64,000 nucleotides of DNA, taken from IMG/VR virus record IMGVR_UViG_3300044991_001407, positions 1 through 64,000 of that record; one strand, given 5' to 3'. Origin of the DNA: a virus. Below the pieces are notes generated by a model that made no database searches, was not told the DNA's origin, and saw only the letters and a list, made by a program, of their open reading frames with translations. The translations under genes and the position numbers were made by a program. The stretch's first letter is position 1; each line of letters begins with the position of its first letter. This document shows positions 57,581-64,000 of this stretch, piece by piece.

Positions 57581-59509
57581 TCAGCGTATTGGGCATGCAC
57601 CTGTTGCGCAATCATCCATGTCAATCATTAGATCACTAGAGTTTTGCTGAAGTGGGATTGAAAAGTCTAATTTTGCAACAGACTTGTTGTACTCTTCCTC
57701 GGTGATTTCTTCATACGGAGGAAGGGGAAAGTTATGATCAACATGAAGTAGGAAAGAAACGCTCTTCACTGATGAGTCGTAGTTGGAGGCAAGCCACTCT
57801 TTAATTGATGACAACTCCTCTTTGCGATAATACACCGTTACAGAAACAGCATTATCAGCCCATTCAGTTTGCATCTTCTTTACCCACTCAAGCTGATCTA
57901 TTGCAGTCATGTTTGCGGCTAACACAGCACCCTCTGGTGATTTGCATGGGAACTCAACAACATAGCGAGTATGATCTTCACGACCATCTAGCCCAATATC
58001 CCAAACAACCTTGTACCCACGCTTACGACAGGCATCAACTAGTGGATCAACGGAGCTAAACCGAACTCTTCTTGTATAGAAATTAGCAAATGCTGGGTGG
58101 ATACCTGGTGTCACACCTGGTAGCAACGAAAGAGTTCCAGATGGCTGAACAGTAGTGAGTCTCACCGAAGGGTTCCAGCCATGATCTTCACTATAAGACT
58201 TATCAAAACTCTTAAGATATGCATAGGTCTCATCAAGCCATGCAACTTGTTTCTCCGTTGCCTGAAGAATACCCGTCACAGACTGACCAAGGCGACCATT
58301 TTTATGAACAATAGTGTTCGTCTTTTCATATGGATACGAAAGCCTTGTAATCTGTTTCTGAACCATGTACAGAAGTCTTGATACCTCAAGCATTTGAGCC
58401 AATGACTCAATGTTTGGCAAAAAGATTGTAGATAGGTTACAAGATTCACCATCTGATAGTGCAATTTCTGCACATGGATTAAATCCCTCTACTGTTGGGT
58501 CTGGTGACTTCTCACCAAGTCTGCCATATGTTCTTGCCATTCTTCTGTTTAATAAACCGTATGGCTCACCAGTTCCGTCATACCCCTTCCAGAATTCTGG
58601 AACAATCTCATCATAGGAGTCTGCATAAATACTATTATTGCTGTTTGATCTCCAGGCTGGTACATTACCGCTTCCCCAGTTTTTTGCACGAAGGAATAAC
58701 ATATCGTCAGGATCGCCAATAGCAATCTGTGCTGAACGGCGTGAAGAGCCAGAAATTACAATACGACCAATGATGTTGCAAATATCCAACACATCAACTG
58801 AGCGAAGTTTTTTCCCAACACGATTATCAAGAACTTTACCAATATCAACAAGACCTTCTACAAGAGCTCCTGGACCAGAAGCAATGCCACCAAATGTCTT
58901 TAGTGGTGCCCCATATTCACGAATGAGAATTGTTGAATATGTAAAGGATTTTCCAGTAATAAAATAAGATTCAAGAACCTTATGAAGAAGCTCTCTCCAA
59001 CCCTGTCTTGAGTCTGGAACAATGAAGTCAGCGTCTGCGGTTCTTTCTGCTGTGATGTAATTAACTTTTTTAATCTTTGGCAGGTCGTGAATCTTTGAAC
59101 GCTCAACAGAAAAGCCAACACCACCACCAAGCATCAAGTAATCAAACAAAAGCTCAAAGTCTTCAATCTTCTCAATATTTGTATAAAAACAATTATTAAG
59201 GGAAGTTCCAGAAAACTTACTTACAAGAGGTGTACCGAGCTGCCAGAGGGCTCTGCCAGAGACTGAGCACCTAAGGTTAAACATATGATCAAACAATTTC
59301 TCCGCTTCTTCCTGGGAAAAAGGAACTCCGATTTCAACAGCGCCATTAATAATTCTTTTTATGGTTTGAACCCAAGACTCTGTTGAGTCAGTTCCTTCAA
59401 TCTTGCGACTATATGTCCTAAGGAACACAACTTCTCCAAGCCCACCAAAACCCCAAGGCGGGGTCTTTGAACCATAACTAGCAATAAAATCATTTGACAA
59501 CAGTGACAT
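57581..59509 (-). CDS. nrdJ: Class II (B12-dependent) ribonucleotide reductase
   Basis: A 642-residue reductase that makes deoxynucleotides using adenosylcobalamin. Seen: NNCFY with C107, LMLGGGVGFSVERS near 125-137, VISGSSRRSAQIAIGDPDD near 251-269, the radical-site block FNPCAEIALSDGESCNLS with C346, E348 and C357, and a C-terminal redox pair CATGACPIR (C634, C639). No small-subunit (NrdB) or activase gene is present in the window, consistent with class II. It is shorter than the monomeric RTPR (about 740). A TTGACT-17-TAAACT promoter and a GGAGGT site six bases before the ATG precede it. Confidence 0.9.
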   Translation of the reverse strand: MSLLSNDFIASYGSKTPPWGFGGLGEVVFLRTYSRKIEGTDSTESWVQTIKRIINGAVEIGVPFSQEEAEKLFDHMFNLRCSVSGRALWQLGTPLVSKFSGTSLNNCFYTNIEKIEDFELLFDYLMLGGGVGFSVERSKIHDLPKIKKVNYITAERTADADFIVPDSRQGWRELLHKVLESYFITGKSFTYSTILIREYGAPLKTFGGIASGPGALVEGLVDIGKVLDNRVGKKLRSVDVLDICNIIGRIVISGSSRRSAQIAIGDPDDMLFLRAKNWGSGNVPAWRSNSNNSIYADSYDEIVPEFWKGYDGTGEPYGLLNRRMARTYGRLGEKSPDPTVEGFNPCAEIALSDGESCNLSTIFLPNIESLAQMLEVSRLLYMVQKQITRLSYPYEKTNTIVHKNGRLGQSVTGILQATEKQVAWLDETYAYLKSFDKSYSEDHGWNPSVRLTTVQPSGTLSLLPGVTPGIHPAFANFYTRRVRFSSVDPLVDACRKRGYKVVWDIGLDGREDHTRYVVEFPCKSPEGAVLAANMTAIDQLEWVKKMQTEWADNAVSVTVYYRKEELSSIKEWLASNYDSSVKSVSFLLHVDHNFPLPPYEEITEEEYNKSVAKLDFSIPLQQNSSDLMIDMDDCATGACPIR

Positions 59510-59537
59510 CTATATACCTCCAAAAGTAAGAACAACT

Positions 59538-59566
59538 AGTTTAGACGCTGAGCATAGCAGAGTCAA
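59538..59566 (-). promoter_or_regulatory. Promoter before RNR gene
   Basis: TTGACT at 59566-59561, a 17-base spacer, and TAAACT at 59543-59538, about 28 bases before the ATG at 59509. A leadered transcript with a normal Shine-Dalgarno, in contrast to the structural genes. Confidence 0.6.
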
Positions 59567-59582
59567 AGATTAGTACTTAGGA

Positions 59583-60596
59583 CTACGACAAAGATTTTTG
59601 ATAAAAATCAAGACGGTTTAAAATTTTATCTGCGACAGATGACCAAGACCACTCGGAGTGAATAATCCTTGCTGATTTAAACGCATACTTTTTAAAATCA
59701 TCATACTCATTTACAACATTTTCCATTAAGTCAAGGAGTTGTTGAAAATTTGGACTTGCCCAATCCCCAGTATCACAATCGTAGAGATGATCTTGCCAAT
59801 CAGCTTTTACAAAACTAGCCTCAAGAGGAATGCCATATTTTGCAAAATCAGCACAACCAGTTAAGTTTGTGACAATTGTTGGTAGACCAGTTGCAATTGC
59901 CTCAAAAGGAATCATTCCAAAACCTTCACCCATTGTTGGATAAACCATACAATGGCATTTGTGATACAAAGATACTAAATCTTCTGTGCTAAAGTTATCT
60001 GGAATCCCAAGAATCTGAGGGTGATTATGAGCTGGCACAAGTTGATCATTAACATAACACTCTGCATAGCAGAACTTGTTATACTTTAAAACTAGTTGAA
60101 AATCTTCATTGCCATCGTATAACTCAAGAAAAGCGTCAACAACCATTTGTGCATTTTTTCTTTTTGAATCTCCGCCGACATGTAAGAAGTTAAACTTCCC
60201 AGTTAGTTCTCTTTCAAGTATAGAAAATTCTGGAGAGATACCGTGAGGGATGGTAAATACATTTGCATTCACATTGTGTTTAATATAAATATCTCTGATG
60301 AAATCAGATGTAGCCCAAACCTCATCACACTTACGCATGTTATCAATCCAGTGTGGAGGGATCTTGGTTGACTCCCAAGGAGTATAACCAATATTGTATT
60401 TTGACTTTAGCTGATAGTAAGTTGGGGGGCAGAAGTTGATGTGATACGGAATGTCTTCTCGTGTATAAAACACCGCACACTCTTTTTCCTGCAAGGCTCT
60501 GATTGTAGACAGGGCAGCATTATAGTAACCCTGGCTATACCAAGTGTCACCAGATGCATCTACATGATTTAGACTAAACCAGCTAATTTTTTTCAT
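59583..60596 (-). CDS. GT4-type glycosyltransferase
   Basis: A 337-residue GT-B glycosyltransferase with FNFLHVGGDSKRKNAQM near 133-149, LVLKYNKFC near 169, and the nucleotide-binding YPTMGEGFGMIP near 217-228 followed by AIATGLPTIV. It is a paralogue of the enzyme at 1-1065. The N-terminal acceptor half (WFSLNHVDASGDTWYSQGYY) differs from the other copy, so substrates probably differ. It follows a 79-residue gene by eight bases and has no good ribosome site. Confidence 0.88.
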   Translation of the reverse strand: MKKISWFSLNHVDASGDTWYSQGYYNAALSTIRALQEKECAVFYTREDIPYHINFCPPTYYQLKSKYNIGYTPWESTKIPPHWIDNMRKCDEVWATSDFIRDIYIKHNVNANVFTIPHGISPEFSILERELTGKFNFLHVGGDSKRKNAQMVVDAFLELYDGNEDFQLVLKYNKFCYAECYVNDQLVPAHNHPQILGIPDNFSTEDLVSLYHKCHCMVYPTMGEGFGMIPFEAIATGLPTIVTNLTGCADFAKYGIPLEASFVKADWQDHLYDCDTGDWASPNFQQLLDLMENVVNEYDDFKKYAFKSARIIHSEWSWSSVADKILNRLDFYQKSLS

Positions 60597-60604
60597 TAAA
60601 GGTG

Positions 60605-60844
60605 TTACTCTTTTTCATTCTCCAGAACGATTTTGTCTGACGACATAGACAAACATTTTACACCTTTTTGCATCAGCTCGTTGGCTGTTTCTTCAGATAT
60701 TTCTACGCTGATTGGCATGTTGGTAAAAACACACCTTGTAGCCGCAAGATAAAAATCATCAAATTTGACAACACTGATTTGTTCGGGGTCAACAATTGCA
60801 GCAGGACCATAATCATCTGATTCTACAACAGCAATAATCTGCAT
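60605..60844 (-). CDS. Hypothetical protein, first gene of minus operon, 79 aa
   Basis: A 79-residue acidic protein (MQIIAVVESDDYGPAAIVDP) with mixed alpha/beta pattern (SVVKFDDFYLAATRCVFTNM). GGTAAGGTAG lies before the ATG. It is the first minus-strand gene next to the control region, so it may be expressed early. No family recognised. Confidence 0.68.
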   Translation of the reverse strand: MQIIAVVESDDYGPAAIVDPEQISVVKFDDFYLAATRCVFTNMPISVEISEETANELMQKGVKCLSMSSDKIVLENEKE

Positions 60845-61032
60845 GCTTCTACCTTACCATCTTTTCCGTTCGGAACATAGTGCTGGTATGCTTAGTATAC
60901 TAAGTATATAAGTATATATAGTTTATAAGTATGCTAGGTTTTCCCGCATGCCCGCATGCGAAGCATACCATGAAATCTGAAAAAATTCCTGAGTAAATGA
61001 TTTTTTTTTAATTTCTCTGATATCCTGTCTAC
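60845..61032. promoter_or_regulatory. Divergent control region with inverted and direct repeats
   Basis: This 188-base gap separates the two transcription units. It contains a 14-base perfect palindrome CTTAGTATACTAAG at 60891-60904, an inverted repeat GGTATGCTT (60885-60893) / AAGCATACC (60961-60969), two tandem CCCGCATG copies at 60943-60958 and an AT-rich stretch of TATA repeats in between. It is a likely operator and promoter region, and could hold a replication origin, but neither is shown. Confidence 0.6.
61021..61032 (+). promoter_or_regulatory. Leaderless promoter -10 box for plus-strand operon
   Basis: TATCCT at 61021-61026 with six bases (GTCTAC) to the ATG at 61033. No Shine-Dalgarno. 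A poor TGATTT is at about the -35 distance. Confidence 0.45.
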
Positions 61033-61269
61033 ATGTCAAATTTTTTCTTTTGGATAGTCTGGTTTACTGTATCTGCTTTTGGTCTGAAGTACTCTACAAA
61101 TCAATTACTGGATAAGGATCTTAGCATACAGGCAAGCTTTGTTATTATGTTTATTTATCAATGGATTAGATTTGTTAAACCAACAGATAAAGTTAATACT
61201 AATACAAATAAAACTTTACCTCCACCAAATACTAATACTAAAAATAAGCGTAAATATGAGAATAACTAG
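61033..61269 (+). CDS. Small membrane protein, 78 aa
   Basis: A 78-residue protein with two hydrophobic segments (FFFWIVWFTVSAFGLKYS, FVIMFIYQWIRFV) and a polar Asn/Thr/Lys-rich tail. First gene of the plus-strand unit. It overlaps the next gene by 14 bases. Possibly a superinfection exclusion or membrane-associated early protein; this is inference from size and position only. Confidence 0.68.
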   Translation: MSNFFFWIVWFTVSAFGLKYSTNQLLDKDLSIQASFVIMFIYQWIRFVKPTDKVNTNTNKTLPPPNTNTKNKRKYENN

Positions 61270-61534
61270 TTTTAACTCTGACATTAATCTAGAGGATATT
61301 GAGTCTCTCCAGATTATAATTAAGGCTGTGCCTTTTGAGGATAGTTATGTTCCAGCTTTTATTATTATGTCTCCAGAAGATAAGTATGAAATGACAATTG
61401 ACGAACTTAATTCTTTGATGGATGGAATAGAGATAGCAAGAAACAAAGTTGATGAAATCATTACATATATTTTAAGAAAAAAAATATTTAATGAAAACGG
61501 AGAAGATAGATATGATTTTGGGACAGGTAATTAA
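61256..61534 (+). CDS. Hypothetical acidic protein, 92 aa
   Basis: A 92-residue protein starting MRITSFNSDINLEDIESLQI at the ATG inside the end of the membrane protein gene. The frame extends upstream, but that part is low-complexity Leu/Ile antisense-like sequence, so I use the ATG at 61256. Helical, acidic, ending FNENGEDRYDFGTGN. No family recognised. Confidence 0.65.
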   Translation: MRITSFNSDINLEDIESLQIIIKAVPFEDSYVPAFIIMSPEDKYEMTIDELNSLMDGIEIARNKVDEIITYILRKKIFNENGEDRYDFGTGN

Positions 61535-61799
61535 AGACTTTCCATATCCGACAAGAACATGTCCATATTGCAATAGAAATCTTGTTGTTGTTAATGCAGT
61601 TCACTGGCATGAGGACAGGTATCAATACAAAGCACTTTATTTCTGTTCATATGGGGAATGCCCTGTTTATGACGAAGGTGCTAAGAAAGCTTATGCAAGA
61701 ATCGTATACTCATCCGAAGACGCTGCCGCATATTTTTGGCGTGTACAAATCCCAGTTCAACGCTGGGAGCAGGCTGATGTTGTGAGTATTTATGAATAA
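61512..61799 (+). CDS. Zinc-binding small protein, 95 aa
   Basis: A 95-residue protein with CPYCNRNLVVV near 14-24 and FCSYGECPVYDEG near 46-58, a C-x2-C / C-x4-C pair that would bind zinc. GGAG lies nine bases before the ATG at 61512; a start at 61491 is possible. It overlaps the previous gene by 23 bases. Confidence 0.7.
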   Translation: MILGQVIKDFPYPTRTCPYCNRNLVVVNAVHWHEDRYQYKALYFCSYGECPVYDEGAKKAYARIVYSSEDAAAYFWRVQIPVQRWEQADVVSIYE

Positions 61800-61818
61800 T
61801 ATGATAAAATAATAGATT

Positions 61819-62796
61819 ATGCCAGTGAATAAATGTTCAGAAGATGGAAAACCAGGTTTTAAATGGGGAGACTCAGGTGCTTGTTATATCTACACCCCAG
61901 GCAATGAAGCATCAATAAAATCTGCAAGGAAAAAAGTTCTTGCTCAAGCCCTTGCTATTGGTGATATTGGTAAAGATGATGATCTTCTATCGGAAGAGAA
62001 TATTGAATATGCAATCAAGTCTTTGAAAGAATGGTTTAAAGAAAAATGGGTTGATATTTCAAGACCAAAGCCTGGTGGTGGATTTGAACCGTGTGGTCGT
62101 GCAGATGCAGATTCTGGTAAATATCCAAAATGCGTTCCTGCTTCAAGAGCAGCGAGAATGACACCAGAACAAATCGCCTCAGCCGTCAGAAGAAAAAGAA
62201 CTGCTGAATCTACTCAACAAAGAGAAGATAAAAAGCCAATAAATGTTTCAACAGAAAAAGCAGAAACAAAAAATGTTCCAACAAATCCAGCTTTATATGC
62301 TAGGGTTAAAGCAGAAGCTAAGGCTAAATTTGATGTTTATCCATCTGCATATGCAAATGCATGGCTTGTTCGTGAATATAAAAAAAGAGGTGGAGGTTAT
62401 AGAACAGTGAATAAAAGTTTTGATGTTTATAAAGTCGCAGAAGACTTAGCAGAGGAAGAGGCAGCTCTTGCCGATGCACTTGTAACAATTGCTCGGACTT
62501 ATGGAAAGTTCAATGAAGATGAAACTGGCATTTGGGCTGGTTACGAGAGCGCTGAAGAAAACGAAGTTAAGGATATCGGCGTTAAATGCTCTAATTGTGT
62601 TCTCTATGAAGGTAATGGTGTATGTATGGTTATTGCTCAAGAAGTTGAGGATGACGGAATGTGCAGATTTGCCATCATTCCAGATGGAGTCGTAACCCCA
62701 GAAGGGGATGACGATATGGAAGACGATATGGAAGAAGAAATGGATAAAAGTGTTGGAATCAGCATTGCTGATGAGGTTATAAAAAATTTACTATGA
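61819..62796 (+). CDS. Cys-rich head-accessory-like protein, 325 aa
   Basis: A 325-residue protein of four parts: residues 1-50 with KCSEDGKPGFKWGDSGACYI and a basic helix; 75-115 with WVDISRPKPGGGFEPCGRAD and YPKCVPASRAARM; 155-195 with NPALYARVKAEAKAKFDVYP and YKKRGGGYR, a basic block I associate with DUF5872-type proteins; and 250-285 with a C-x2-C-x8-C-x12-C cluster at 257-282. The acidic end (DDDMEDDMEEEMDK) resembles portal or protease tails. Its Cys motifs echo those inserted in the prohead protease at 53418-55241, which suggests a capsid-related role. TAAAAT is eight bases before the ATG and there is no Shine-Dalgarno. Confidence 0.75.
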   Translation: MPVNKCSEDGKPGFKWGDSGACYIYTPGNEASIKSARKKVLAQALAIGDIGKDDDLLSEENIEYAIKSLKEWFKEKWVDISRPKPGGGFEPCGRADADSGKYPKCVPASRAARMTPEQIASAVRRKRTAESTQQREDKKPINVSTEKAETKNVPTNPALYARVKAEAKAKFDVYPSAYANAWLVREYKKRGGGYRTVNKSFDVYKVAEDLAEEEAALADALVTIARTYGKFNEDETGIWAGYESAEENEVKDIGVKCSNCVLYEGNGVCMVIAQEVEDDGMCRFAIIPDGVVTPEGDDDMEDDMEEEMDKSVGISIADEVIKNLL

Positions 62797-62833
62797 TATG
62801 CTAGTAAGCATATCTTTAATACAAGGAGAATAT

Positions 62834-63214
62834 ATGAAAGACAATATGAAAAAAATGGTCTCTGACCACAACTCAATGAAGTCTTGGCACGAAACTGCTG
62901 CAAAAACTGCCGCAGAACAAATGCAAGATCACATTAAGGCTGCCGCATGGCATAGTTCGCAAGTTGATATTATCAAGGGAATGATTAATGAAGTTCCTCT
63001 TGATCCAGAAAAGAAGGTAAGTTCAGTCCCAACAGCTGGTTCTGCATCAACACCAACATCTGGTGCTGGAAAGACATCGGCTACAAACGAAGTCCCGCTT
63101 GACCCAAAAACAGTTAAGAAGAGCGATCTTGTTACGGCACTCTCTTCTTTTGAAGAAGAGTTCGGTAAGTTTGATATGTCAGTAGAGGATATTGCAAGCT
63201 TTCTGCTTGCATAA
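62834..63214 (+). CDS. Hypothetical protein with NEVPLDP repeat, 126 aa
   Basis: A 126-residue protein. An N-terminal helical His/Met/Ala part (HETAAKTAAEQMQDHIKAAA), then two copies of NEVPLDP separated by a Ser/Thr/Pro spacer, and an acidic C-terminal helix (ALSSFEEEFGKFDMSVEDIA). The ATG at 62834 has AGGAG five bases upstream. The repeat may be a short protein-binding motif. Unknown function; head-accessory neighbours. Confidence 0.72.
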   Translation: MKDNMKKMVSDHNSMKSWHETAAKTAAEQMQDHIKAAAWHSSQVDIIKGMINEVPLDPEKKVSSVPTAGSASTPTSGAGKTSATNEVPLDPKTVKKSDLVTALSSFEEEFGKFDMSVEDIASFLLA

Positions 63215-63226
63215 TAGTGAGGGCTG

Positions 63227-63469
63227 ATGGAAGCTGTAACTGTTGCTCTAATTGCTGCTGTCGGGGGAATCCTGGTAGCTTTGGTACAAAAGGGAAGAAT
63301 AGAAAACAAAAACGATCATGGCGTAGTCGCTTCTTTGCTAAGAGATCTTCATAGTGATGTTGAGGTTGTAGAAAGCAAACTTGACAAACACATTGAATCA
63401 CACAACCCAAAACAAGAAACAAAGCCAGTAACAACTAAAGTCGTTAAAAAAGTATCAACTAAAAAATAA
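63227..63469 (+). CDS. Small membrane-anchored protein, 80 aa
   Basis: An 80-residue protein with one N-terminal hydrophobic segment (VTVALIAAVGGILVALVQKG), then a conserved-looking ENKNDHGVVASLLRDLHSDV stretch and a basic end (TTKVVKKVSTKK). This type is frequent in actinobacterial phages and is sometimes labelled holin. A GAGGG site lies three bases before the ATG. It ends the plus-strand unit before a terminator. Confidence 0.72.
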   Translation: MEAVTVALIAAVGGILVALVQKGRIENKNDHGVVASLLRDLHSDVEVVESKLDKHIESHNPKQETKPVTTKVVKKVSTKK

Positions 63470-63473
63470 ATTT

Positions 63474-63545
63474 AAACAGGCATCTTCAGGTTTGTAGTAT
63501 TCCGAAAGGTTATTATAAATGTGTGAGGATGCCTGTTTTTTATTT
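63474..63545 (+). terminator. Long-loop hairpin terminator after plus-strand unit
   Basis: The arms AAACAGGCATC (63474-63484) and GATGCCTGTTT (63528-63538) form a perfect 11-base stem, followed by TTT and then ATTTTT. The 43-base loop is larger than usual and contains CCGAAAGG, a possible GNRA-type inner hairpin. Confidence 0.78.
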
Positions 63546-63620
63546 TTAAAATAATCACTTATCCCGTTGATTTCCTTTTCTAATAATGATACGCTCTTCT
63601 CACCTAGAGAAAGGCTATAT

Positions 63621-64000
63621 ATGTCAGAAGAAAACATCAACGAAGAAGATTCTGGATTTACTGCAACAAAAGAGTTCAGTATAATTTTTGACAAGCTTAT
63701 TGGCTTGATCCCAGTCTCAGACCACAGAGAAGCTGCTTCTGTTATTTACGGTCATTACAAAGGTTGGTCTCCATCAAAGACCATTAAATATTACAACATT
63801 GATGAAAAATCATATTCAAAATACGCTGAGCTTTTCAAGTTCAAAGAAAAGGTGGTAAATCAAATGAGTGGAAGAAAGTCAAAACAAGATAATATTGTTA
63901 GTTTCCTTAGTGGAAATGTTGGTAAGGTCATTACACCTGTGCAGCTTGCAACGGATGTAGAAATTTCACTACCAACTTTTTACAACTTCTATAATGCAAA
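63621..64000 (+). CDS. Helix-turn-helix protein, cut by window edge
   Basis: The frame is open from the ATG at 63621 (AAAGG six bases before) to the window end, 126 codons. It starts MSEENINEEDSGFTATKEFS and ends with a winged-helix-like VITPVQLATDVEISLPTFYN segment, preceded by a basic linker (SGRKSKQDNIVSFLSGNVG). This resembles DNA-binding proteins before terminase genes in other phages; a terminase small subunit is the guess I would test first. The terminase large subunit must lie outside the window. Confidence 0.7.
   Translation, partial: MSEENINEEDSGFTATKEFSIIFDKLIGLIPVSDHREAASVIYGHYKGWSPSKTIKYYNIDEKSYSKYAELFKFKEKVVNQMSGRKSKQDNIVSFLSGNVGKVITPVQLATDVEISLPTFYNFYNA

Noticed and set aside
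63455-63694. Minus-strand 79-residue frame crossing the terminator and the start of the HTH gene.
   Set aside because: It lies over the hairpin terminator and has no ribosome site; the plus-strand gene with AAAGG is preferred.
1-64000. Integrase, attachment sites or tRNA genes.
   Set aside because: I found none that could be supported by motif or cloverleaf; a covariance search for tRNAs would be decisive.

Overview
The window is part of a large, AT-rich, tailed double-stranded DNA phage genome, almost certainly infecting an actinobacterium. The best host clue is a WhiB-family protein (10450-10749) with the family's four cysteines. WhiB is essentially confined to Actinobacteria and their phages. 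Low GC, a class II ribonucleotide reductase, many apparently leaderless genes and a large Thr-linker/beta-helix surface protein would suit a low-GC freshwater actinobacterium of the acI/Nanopelagicales type, but that is inference. The tail genes (tape measure, programmed-frameshift chaperone, major tail protein) point to a long non-contractile tail; I saw no sheath gene. There is no integrase, attachment site, tRNA or CRISPR that I can support, so a lytic lifestyle is most likely.

Layout. From 60.8 kb down to 1 everything is on the minus strand; from 61.0 kb to the right edge everything is on the plus strand. The divergent control region is 60845-61032. In minus-strand order: (a) a small protein, a glycosyltransferase and class II RNR (60.8-57.6 kb); (b) head genes: small protein, portal, prohead protease with extra domains, major capsid (57.5-52.3 kb); (c) a long block of fibre and adhesin genes, including four glycine-rich proteins and several paralogous small structural proteins (52.2-40.1 kb); (d) a lysis/surface block: lipoprotein, membrane proteins, a 1073-residue secreted beta-helix protein with a nested holin-like start, and a VanY-type endolysin (40.1-35.0 kb); (e) more fibre-like proteins, then head-tail connector, stopper, neck and terminator proteins (35.0-30.4 kb); (f) the tail: major tail protein, frameshifted assembly chaperone, 2706-residue tape measure carrying a metzincin-like protease motif, distal tail proteins, a PA14/LamG tail protein and an S74-chaperoned fibre (30.4-13.2 kb); (g) an HNH endonuclease, then replication and regulation: metallophosphoesterase, zinc ribbon, MerR-like, WhiB, DnaB-type helicase, primase, possible ssDNA-binding protein, HAD phosphatase, DnaE-type polymerase (13.2-3.3 kb); (h) GT2, a cytidylyltransferase, a RecA-like ATPase and a second GT4 that runs off the left edge. 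The plus-strand block carries small membrane and zinc proteins, a head-like accessory protein that resembles inserts in the prohead protease, and a partial helix-turn-helix gene. The terminase is not in the window.

Regulation. Most genes are tightly coupled (TAATG or ATGA overlaps). At least seven gene starts have a TATAAT-like -10 box ending only 6-8 bases before the start codon and no Shine-Dalgarno, which predicts leaderless mRNAs. Four strong hairpin terminators follow the major capsid, major tail and putative ssDNA-binding genes and the plus-strand block. No gene-free stretch exceeds 300 bases.
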